From NCBI GenBank assembly GCA_910586215.1, contig CAJUGH010000030.1:1-48124 (forward strand): DNA of 48,124 nucleotides. The letters run 5' to 3'. The position numbers and the translations under genes were made by a program. A model generated the notes under the pieces. It was not told the DNA's origin, ran no database searches, and saw only the letters and a program-made list of their open reading frames with translations. Source of the DNA: an uncultured Acetatifactor sp. (GTDB lineage: Bacteria; Bacillota; Clostridia; Lachnospirales; Lachnospiraceae). Below, piece by piece: positions 25,162-31,374 of the stretch. The number at the start of each line of letters is the position of its first letter. Within the stretch, counting starts at the first letter, position 1.

Positions 25162-25464
25162 ATGATTCATACATTATTGCCAGTGGGAAGTGTCATCACT
25201 CTGACCGGGGCAGAGAAAAAGCTGATGATTATGGGAATAGCAGTACAGAAGGAAGACGAGGAGCGGATGTATGATTATATTGGCGTTCCATATCCAGAAG
25301 GATATATTGACAACGAAACCATGTTCCTGTTTTTCCACAAGGATATCGCAGAAGTACATTTCCTGGGCTATGTGAATGCAGAATCCCAACTCTACCGTGC
25401 CCAGCTGCAGAAGGAACTGGTGGAAAACGGGATCATCCAGGAGAAGGATGGGGAATCGGAATAG
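25162..25464 (+). CDS. DUF4176 domain protein
   Basis: Typical DUF4176 protein of 100 residues: TLLPVGSVITLTGAEKKLMI, then MYDYIGVPYPEGYIDNETMF, then FFHKDIAEVHFLGYVNAESQ. The family is encoded beside T7SS substrates in Firmicutes and its role is unknown, perhaps chaperone or regulator. The ATG at 25162 follows GGAGGTATCAT. It belongs with the substrate gene at 23955 and is the best-conserved of three family members in this operon. Confidence 0.88.
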   Translation: MIHTLLPVGSVITLTGAEKKLMIMGIAVQKEDEERMYDYIGVPYPEGYIDNETMFLFFHKDIAEVHFLGYVNAESQLYRAQLQKELVENGIIQEKDGESE

Positions 25465-25546
25465 GCAGATGGCCGCTGGAGGGACACAGGTTTCATACCA
25501 GGGAGGATGATAATGGCTTTGGACCAGGAAAGACAGGTGAAGGAAG

Positions 25547-26332
25547 ATGGCATCATATCAGATTGAGGCGGCCTGCTGCTGCAATATGGGGCGCAGGCGT
25601 TCCAATAACGAGGATAATTTCTGCTTTGACAACCGGGTATTGCCCAAGGACAATACGGGACTGAAGCATGCAGTGACGGTAGAGAGGAAGCTGGAGAGGG
25701 AGCAGTATTACGGTGTCTTTGATGGTATGGGCGGCGAGAGCTATGGGGAGGAAGCTTCCTTCCTGGCGGCATCCGTGGCCCAGGACAGCACCAAAGTCCT
25801 GGCAGATTTCCTCTATCCCCCCAAGAAGTATCTGACCAACCTAGTACAGAAGATGAATAAAGCTGTGTGCGAGAAATCGGAGGAACTGCATTCGGGGCGC
25901 ATGGGCAGTACGGCTGTGATGCTCTATTTTGGAAGTGGATATGTGTATGTGTGCAATGTAGGGGACAGCAGGGCTTTCCGGCTTAGGAGCGGGGGATTCC
26001 AGCAGATATCAGAGGATCACACGGATGCAAAATTCCTGGAAGCCCAGGGAATCAAGGGACGAAAGCCCTGTCTGACCCAGCATCTTGGGATCTGGCCGGA
26101 GGAAATGGTACTGGAGCCCTATGTGGCAAAAGGGGAACTGGAGGATGGGGACCAGTACCTGCTGTGCAGCGATGGACTTACAGACATGGTGGATAACGTG
26201 GAGATCTGCGCCATCATGAAGGAGGCTCCTGATGCCAGAAGCTGTGCGGAGGCCCTGGTGGAGAAGGCCCTGGAGAACGGTGGCAGGGATAATGTGACGG
26301 TGATTGTGGTAAGGCTGAAGGAAGTCCGGTGA
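25547..26332 (+). CDS. PP2C-family Ser/Thr protein phosphatase
   Basis: Metal-dependent PPM-type phosphatase of 261 residues that would reverse Hanks-kinase phosphorylation. All metal motifs are present: RRSNNEDNF, YGVFDGMGGESYGE, MGSTAVMLYF, CNVGDSRAFRL, LCSDGLTDMV and GGRDNVTVIVV. No membrane segment, so it is cytoplasmic. The ATG at 25547 follows AGGTGAAGGAAG. A 17-codon open frame with its own GGGAGG site (25513) runs into its start and may couple translation. It is the last gene of the T7SS operon, ahead of a strong terminator and the kinase array, and is the only phosphatase in the window, so it is the likely antagonist of all the kinases. Confidence 0.94.
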   Translation: MASYQIEAACCCNMGRRRSNNEDNFCFDNRVLPKDNTGLKHAVTVERKLEREQYYGVFDGMGGESYGEEASFLAASVAQDSTKVLADFLYPPKKYLTNLVQKMNKAVCEKSEELHSGRMGSTAVMLYFGSGYVYVCNVGDSRAFRLRSGGFQQISEDHTDAKFLEAQGIKGRKPCLTQHLGIWPEEMVLEPYVAKGELEDGDQYLLCSDGLTDMVDNVEICAIMKEAPDARSCAEALVEKALENGGRDNVTVIVVRLKEVR

Positions 26333-26376
26333 AGGTCCCATTGTCAAAGCGGCGGCCTGCCGGGATATGCATATTG

Positions 26377-26439
26377 GGCCAGAAATGGATGCCTGACAGT
26401 TAGGCCGGGGAACCCGGGAAGCCATTCTGGCCTTTTTTT
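26377..26439 (+). terminator. Strong terminator between the PP2C gene and the kinase array
   Basis: GGCCAGAAATGG (26377-26388) pairs with CCATTCTGGCC (26422-26432) with one bulge or mismatch, with inner GCCT/AGGC pairing, followed by seven T. It ends the essC operon. Confidence 0.9.
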
Positions 26440-26456
26440 CGAGGAGAAAGATTTTA

Positions 26457-26496
26457 GGCAGAATGTGTTTCTGATTCTGCCTTGTTGTGATATAGA
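26457..26496 (+). promoter_or_regulatory. Putative promoter and hairpin before the first kinase
   Basis: GGCAGAAT (26457-26464) pairs with ATTCTGCC (26474-26481). Directly after it lies TGA-TATAGA, an extended -10-like element (26491-26496), about 48 bases before the kinase start. No consensus -35 is visible. The hairpin could be an operator or the end of the preceding terminator complex. Confidence 0.4.
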
Positions 26497-26543
26497 CTAG
26501 GAAAAACCTATGGAAAACTGTCTGGACAAGAGGGAGGAAACAT

Positions 26544-28688
26544 ATGACAAACACATGGCCCGGCTGGCAGAACGTCGGCCTAATCGGAGAGGGAAGCTTT
26601 GGAAAGGTATACAAGATCCAGAGGGAGGAGTTCGGCCAGGTATATGAGGCGGCGCTGAAGGTGATCACTATTCCGGCCTCAAAGGCAGACATTCGGACGG
26701 CTTTTGACGAAGGTATGGATGAGGAGAGTGTCACGGATTATTTCCGCAGCTTTGTGGAGGATATCGTGGCAGAATTTGCCTTGATGAGCAAGCTGAAGGG
26801 CAACAGCAACATTGTCAGCTACGAGGATCATATGGTAGTCCAGCATGAGGGAGAGATCGGCTGGGACATCTTGATCCGTATGGAGTTGCTGACACCCTTG
26901 ACAGAATATGAGGCCAGGCATCCACTATCGGAGGAAGATGTGATACGGCTGGGAATCGACCTGGCCCATGCGCTGGAATTGTGCCGGAAACGGGGGATCA
27001 TCCACCGGGATATCAAACCGGAGAATATATTTGTGTCTAAGGACAGGGATTTCAAGCTGGGGGATTTCGGGGTGGCCCGCATTGCGGAGAAGACCATCTC
27101 GGCCATGTCCCGGAAGGGCACTTACAATTATATGGCGCCAGAGGTCTATAAGGGGGAGGAATACGGATATGCGGCAGACCTGTATTCACTGGGGCTGGTT
27201 CTGTACCGGTTCTTAAATGATAACCGGACACCGTTTCTGCCGCCCTGTCCGCAGCCCATTCAGTATGCAGACCGGGAGAGGGCGCTGAATGCAAGGATTT
27301 CCGGGCAGCCCATCCCACCTCCGGCCCATGGCAGCAGGAAGTTACAGGAAATTGTCCTAAAGGCCTGTGCCTACAGGCCCAAAGAGCGTTTTGCCAGTGG
27401 AAGTGAACTGATAGCGGCATTGACGAAATTGCAGTTGGAAGCTGGAGCGCAGGAAACCGGGGGGCAGAAGACAGAAATACAAAGAAGCGGGCCGCAGAAG
27501 ACAAAAGCACAAGGCGCAGGAGCACAGTGGGCCGGGGCGCAGGAAGGCAGAACAGAAAATGACGGAAACCGGAGGGCTGGAACACAGGAAGCCGGGATAC
27601 CGGTGTCTGGAATGGAAGCAGACAGGAGGACAGCAGCTGAGGAGATGCCCACGGGGGACTCGAAGACCGTAGGAGTCTGGGAACAGGAATCCCGTAGAAA
27701 AGCGGCCAAGGGAGACTGGGAGCAGGGAGGAAAAGTTTCCCGGAAGGAAATTTCCCAGGGGGCAGGAAATTTCTGTGGAGAAAGGGTTTCCCAGGTGGAT
27801 TCCGGGATAGAAGACCCGCTGGAGAAAACCTTGTCCGCGTTTGATAAAAATTCCCTGGAGGAGGGACAGCAGCCTGGCCATGGGGAGAAACAAGGAAAAA
27901 GACCCAGAAAAGGTCGCAGTCTGAAAAACTGGTATAAGAGCAGTGCAGTGGGAGCAGCGATCCTGCCAGTGCTGTACTTCCTGTCGGAGTTATCTTTCCA
28001 CATCCGCATAGACGGGGGTGCTTCCATGGAGGACAAGATAACCGACCTGGTGGCTCGTCTGGTGAACTGGGTGCACCAGGCCAGTTTATCTGGGGGCAGT
28101 TTTCACCGGTTCTGGCTGGTGGGAACGCTCCATGGGATCTCCCTAACATGGATTTTCCTGCTGCTGGTAGCGGCAGGGGCACATTTCTGGAAGAAAATGT
28201 GGAGGGAAACTGCCGGTAAGCGGGCAGGAATCGGACTGGCCTATCTGGCAGTGACGGCGGTGGTGCTGCTGTTCTTAAAAGGAAGTATCCGTACGATAGT
28301 GGAGGTGGAATGGGATTGCTATCATATCGTGCTGGGAATGGTATCTGCTTTCGGACTGGAAACATGGTGGCATTTCAAGGATGGAAAGAAGAAAGACCCT
28401 GCCTGGATCTGGAGGCGGGCACATGCCTATCTGCTGATCCAGACCTGGATCCTGCTGTCATTTTATATCGGACTGATTAAAACAATTGTAGAATTAGAGA
28501 CAGTTAACTTCTATGGGATTGACTGGAGGCAATCCCTCAGCCTATGGGAACAAATAGGGAAGACAATGGATGTTTTGGCGTATTATCTTTCATTTTTATA
28601 TACCTCACCTATCTTTGTGCTCATGTTGGTTTCACTGGTAGCTGCCAGGATTGTACAGCACAATTGTAAGAAGCGGAATCTTCTCTGA
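26544..28688 (+). CDS. Hanks-type Ser/Thr kinase with six-helix membrane domain (kinase 1)
   Basis: Protein of 714 residues. Kinase domain about 10-300: glycine loop GEGSFGKVY, K39, catalytic HRDIKPEN with D156, DFG D174, APE near 198-200, so it should be active. A low-complexity Gln/Gly/Thr-rich linker follows, containing LEKTLSAF with T429, a motif found in all six kinases of the array. The last 240 residues hold about six hydrophobic helices (SSAVGAAILPVLYFL, LTWIFLLLVAAGAHFW, and so on) of no recognised family, related in plan to kinase 2. There are no PASTA repeats. The ATG at 26544 follows GAGGGAGGAAACAT. It begins the kinase array after the T7SS operon terminator. Confidence 0.93.
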   Translation: MTNTWPGWQNVGLIGEGSFGKVYKIQREEFGQVYEAALKVITIPASKADIRTAFDEGMDEESVTDYFRSFVEDIVAEFALMSKLKGNSNIVSYEDHMVVQHEGEIGWDILIRMELLTPLTEYEARHPLSEEDVIRLGIDLAHALELCRKRGIIHRDIKPENIFVSKDRDFKLGDFGVARIAEKTISAMSRKGTYNYMAPEVYKGEEYGYAADLYSLGLVLYRFLNDNRTPFLPPCPQPIQYADRERALNARISGQPIPPPAHGSRKLQEIVLKACAYRPKERFASGSELIAALTKLQLEAGAQETGGQKTEIQRSGPQKTKAQGAGAQWAGAQEGRTENDGNRRAGTQEAGIPVSGMEADRRTAAEEMPTGDSKTVGVWEQESRRKAAKGDWEQGGKVSRKEISQGAGNFCGERVSQVDSGIEDPLEKTLSAFDKNSLEEGQQPGHGEKQGKRPRKGRSLKNWYKSSAVGAAILPVLYFLSELSFHIRIDGGASMEDKITDLVARLVNWVHQASLSGGSFHRFWLVGTLHGISLTWIFLLLVAAGAHFWKKMWRETAGKRAGIGLAYLAVTAVVLLFLKGSIRTIVEVEWDCYHIVLGMVSAFGLETWWHFKDGKKKDPAWIWRRAHAYLLIQTWILLSFYIGLIKTIVELETVNFYGIDWRQSLSLWEQIGKTMDVLAYYLSFLYTSPIFVLMLVSLVAARIVQHNCKKRNLL
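26583..26884 (+). repeat. Identical 302-base tract shared with kinase 2 (copy 1)
   Basis: This stretch of the kinase domain appears base-for-base identical to 28889-29190, offset 2306, while sequence on both sides diverges at once. It reads as recent gene conversion or partial duplication. Confidence 0.85.
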
Positions 28689-28849
28689 TGCAACAGGAGG
28701 CCTGCCTTGGGATAAAGAAACGCAGGATCCGGCTGCTATGAAAAGTGGCAAAAGGGTGTGTAAACAAGCCTCTTTAAGCGCACAAGGGGGATTCACATGT
28801 ATGTGTCTGGAACGACACAATTTATAAAGAAAAGAAGGAGGCAGGACAC
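28689..28849 (+). other. Spacer between kinases 1 and 2 with a stem-loop
   Basis: A 161-base spacer. TGTGTC (28802-28807) pairs with GACACA (28814-28819) upstream of the AAGGAGG site of kinase 2. I see no T run, and no clear promoter, so kinases 1 and 2 may be cotranscribed. Confidence 0.45.
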
Positions 28850-31183
28850 ATGACAAACACATGGCCCGGCTGGCAGAATGTCAGCTTGATCGGAGAGGGA
28901 AGCTTTGGAAAGGTATACAAGATCCAGAGGGAGGAGTTCGGCCAGGTATATGAGGCGGCGCTGAAGGTGATCACTATTCCGGCCTCAAAGGCAGACATTC
29001 GGACGGCTTTTGACGAAGGTATGGATGAGGAGAGTGTCACGGATTATTTCCGCAGCTTTGTGGAGGATATCGTGGCAGAATTTGCCTTGATGAGCAAGCT
29101 GAAGGGCAACAGCAACATTGTCAGCTACGAGGATCATATGGTAGTCCAGCATGAGGGAGAGATCGGCTGGGACATCTTGATCCGTATGGAACTGCTGACG
29201 GCGCTGCCGGACTATACGGCGAAGCATCCTTTGCAGGAGGCAGACATCATTCGTCTGGGACAGGATCTGGCAAGGGCTTTGGAACTGTGCCGCAAGGAAG
29301 GGATCATCCATCGGGATATCAAGCCGGAGAATATCTTCGTGTCCAAGAATGGGGACTTCAAGCTGGGAGATTTCGGGGTAGCCAGGGTGGCAGAGAAGAC
29401 CATCTCTGCCATGTCCCGGAAGGGTACCTACAACTATATGGCTCCGGAGGTGTACAAGGGGCAGGAATACGGATATACAGCAGACCTGTATTCTCTGGGA
29501 CTGGTGTTGTACCGGTTTCTGAATGACAACCGCACGCCGTTCCTGCCGCCATACCCACAGCGGATCCAGTACAGTGACAAGGAGCAGGCACTGAACAACC
29601 GCATGGCCGGGAAGCCCATACCGGTCCCGGTACATGGCAGCAAGGGACTGCAGGAGGTGGTGCTGAAGGCATGTGCCTTCCAGCCTGGAGACCGGTATGC
29701 CAGTGCGGAAGAGATGGGCAGGGCGCTGTCAGGTCTGTGGATGGAGGCCGGTGCCGTAAGGGAGGAAGCGGCAAGGCAGGAGAGAGAAGCCGCGGAAGTC
29801 AAGGCCAGAGAAGAAGCAGCAAGACAGGAGAGAGAGGCAGAAGAAGCCAGGCTCCGGGAGGAAGCAGCAAGGCAGGAAAGGGAAGTAGAGGAAGCCAGGG
29901 TTCGGGAAGAAGCAGCAAGACAGGAGAAGGAGGCAGAGGAAGCCAGGGTTCGGGAAGAAGCAGCAAGGCAGGAGAGAGAGGCAGAGGAAGCCAGGCTCCG
30001 GGAAGAGGCGGCAAGGCAGGAAAGGGAAGCGCAGGAAGCCAGGATTGCGGCAGAAGGTGGCAGCCAGGGAGAAGAGGATCTGGAGCGGACAGTATCTGCA
30101 TTTTCCAGCCAGAGTGTACATAGGGCTGCTGCAGGTTTTGGGCAGGAGGTGGAAGCTTCTGGGAGAAAGGCAGAGCAGCAGGAGAAGGAGGCAGAGGAAG
30201 CCAGGATCCAGGAGGAAGCGGCAAGGCAGGAGAAAGAGGCAGAAGAAGCCAGGCTCCGGGAAGAAGCGGCAAGACAGAAGAGAGAAGCAGAAGAAGCCAG
30301 GAAAGCCGCAGAGGCGAAAGCCCGCACAGTGGAAGAAGCGGAAGACGTATTGGAGAAAACGGTGTCAGTATTTTCCGGGAAAGGGTCTGTTTCAGCAGAG
30401 GGTCTGGCTGGGACGGAGAATCACGCAGGACAGAGACAAGAGCATCTGGGAAAAGCAGATGAAACCAGCACCGAGGGCAGGGGTGTCCCTGCAAAAGCAA
30501 GCGGGAAGAAGCCTTGGTATCAGAAAGCCTGGGTTGGCACCCTTGTTCTCCCTATCGTTGTGTGGATTGAGTATGTTCTTCCTAACAGAGAAGCCGGGCG
30601 CAGTTCTTTATACCGGGCAGCATGCAACTATCCGGCAGGTCAGGGAGGCAGTTTCCTGTTATTCGGGATTCTGTCTGCCATCATGGCGGTATTGGCCCTA
30701 TTGTGGAAGAAGATGTGGGAGGTGCAGAAGGGACAGAAAAATTTCTATGCAGCAGGATTTGGCATCTTGACAGGGGTTCTTTTCTTCTTGAGGTGTCCGA
30801 TTGCCGCCATGACGCATAAAGGCTGGGGGTTCCAGATGGTGAATCTACAGTATACCAATCTGTGGATAGGGATTGTGCTGGGGGCTGTACTGGTATTTGG
30901 CCTGGATCTGTGGAGAAACCAGATGGCCTGCAAAAAGAATGCAGCAGTTTCCATCCTATGTCTGGTATCCTATCATTGTCTTTACCTGGCAGGTTTCCTG
31001 TTGTGGTGGGTGCTGGCGGGATTGTACAGCCGCAGTGTGTTTTATGGGGAAAGGGCAGGGTGGTGGACAATGTTCACCGTATTCCAGTTCCGGCATGGTG
31101 CCTGGACAGCCGGGCTGGTTATTGCAGGGATATCCCTGGCAGCAGGTGTGGTTCTGGCTGTAATAGCAAGGAAAAAGGAATAG
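28850..31183 (+). CDS. Hanks-type Ser/Thr kinase with charged helical repeats and six-helix membrane domain (kinase 2)
   Basis: Protein of 777 residues. Kinase domain about 10-300 with GEGSFGKVY, K39, HRDIKPEN (D156) and DFGVAR (D174); all catalytic residues present. The linker (about 303-550) is built of 16-residue charged helical repeats of type REEAARQEREAEEARL, in two blocks, each followed by a phospho-site-like motif: LERTVSAF (T414) and LEKTVSVF (T504). About six transmembrane helices occupy 558-775 (WVGTLVLPIVVWIEYVL, FLLFGILSAIMAVLALLW, and others), similar in plan to kinase 1. The ATG follows AAGAAGGAGGCAGGACAC. The repeats may form a rigid single helix holding the kinase away from the membrane. 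Confidence 0.93.
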   Translation: MTNTWPGWQNVSLIGEGSFGKVYKIQREEFGQVYEAALKVITIPASKADIRTAFDEGMDEESVTDYFRSFVEDIVAEFALMSKLKGNSNIVSYEDHMVVQHEGEIGWDILIRMELLTALPDYTAKHPLQEADIIRLGQDLARALELCRKEGIIHRDIKPENIFVSKNGDFKLGDFGVARVAEKTISAMSRKGTYNYMAPEVYKGQEYGYTADLYSLGLVLYRFLNDNRTPFLPPYPQRIQYSDKEQALNNRMAGKPIPVPVHGSKGLQEVVLKACAFQPGDRYASAEEMGRALSGLWMEAGAVREEAARQEREAAEVKAREEAARQEREAEEARLREEAARQEREVEEARVREEAARQEKEAEEARVREEAARQEREAEEARLREEAARQEREAQEARIAAEGGSQGEEDLERTVSAFSSQSVHRAAAGFGQEVEASGRKAEQQEKEAEEARIQEEAARQEKEAEEARLREEAARQKREAEEARKAAEAKARTVEEAEDVLEKTVSVFSGKGSVSAEGLAGTENHAGQRQEHLGKADETSTEGRGVPAKASGKKPWYQKAWVGTLVLPIVVWIEYVLPNREAGRSSLYRAACNYPAGQGGSFLLFGILSAIMAVLALLWKKMWEVQKGQKNFYAAGFGILTGVLFFLRCPIAAMTHKGWGFQMVNLQYTNLWIGIVLGAVLVFGLDLWRNQMACKKNAAVSILCLVSYHCLYLAGFLLWWVLAGLYSRSVFYGERAGWWTMFTVFQFRHGAWTAGLVIAGISLAAGVVLAVIARKKE
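28889..29190 (+). repeat. Identical 302-base tract shared with kinase 1 (copy 2)
   Basis: Second copy of the tract at 26583-26884. The proteins differ again right after the shared IRMELLT segment. Confidence 0.85.
29759..30325 (+). repeat. 48-base coding tandem repeats in the kinase 2 linker
   Basis: Units of 48 bases encode 16-residue repeats REEAARQEREAEEAR(L/V). About six units lie at 29759-30050 and about three at 30176-30325, separated by a segment with the first TVSAF motif. Unit number is likely to vary by slippage or recombination. Confidence 0.8.
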
Positions 31184-31210
31184 GGTAGGGAGACAGCAAA
31201 GGAGACAGAA

Positions 31211-31264
31211 ATGGCGGGACGAAAAATCATTGCAGTATGCCTGTTTGCAGCTTATGCAGTATAA
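31211..31264 (+). other. 17-codon open frame with strong ribosome site and overlapping hairpin
   Basis: AAAGGAGACAGAA precedes an ATG encoding MAGRKIIAVCLFAAYAV then TAA. The end overlaps the perfect stem AGCTTAT-GCAGT-ATAAGCT (31249-31267). It could be a leader peptide or the 5' remnant of a membrane or signal-peptide gene; I cannot decide. Confidence 0.35.
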
Positions 31265-31346
31265 GCTTTCTGAATGGCACTGTTTCTACTATCCCATATG
31301 GGGAGTAGGAAAAGTGTTGCTGGCAGTGGGAGTTGTTGACTGGTAC

Positions 31347-31361
31347 ATGCGTTAAGCGCAT
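31347..31361 (+). other. Stem-loop abutting the ribosome site of kinase 3
   Basis: ATGCG-TTAAG-CGCAT is immediately followed by AGGAGGTATAGGC and the kinase ATG, the same arrangement as before the two DUF4176-like genes and rhaD. A further imperfect inverted repeat (CTACT...AGTAG) is at 31286-31308. Confidence 0.5.
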
Positions 31362-31374
31362 AGGAGGTATAGGC

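Noticed and set aside
25513..25566. 17-codon frame before the PP2C gene as a real small protein
   Set aside because: It has a ribosome site but no conserved feature and overlaps the PP2C start; at most a translational-coupling leader.
27052..28365. Long antisense open frame (437 codons) opposite kinase 1
   Set aside because: Proline/serine-rich composition typical of a shadow frame over GC-biased coding sequence; no ribosome site or domain, and the plus strand encodes a clear kinase.
29759..30325. Regular 48-base repeats considered as a CRISPR-like or minisatellite array
   Set aside because: Units are contiguous without unique spacers, keep the reading frame and encode a charged helical repeat within the kinase gene.
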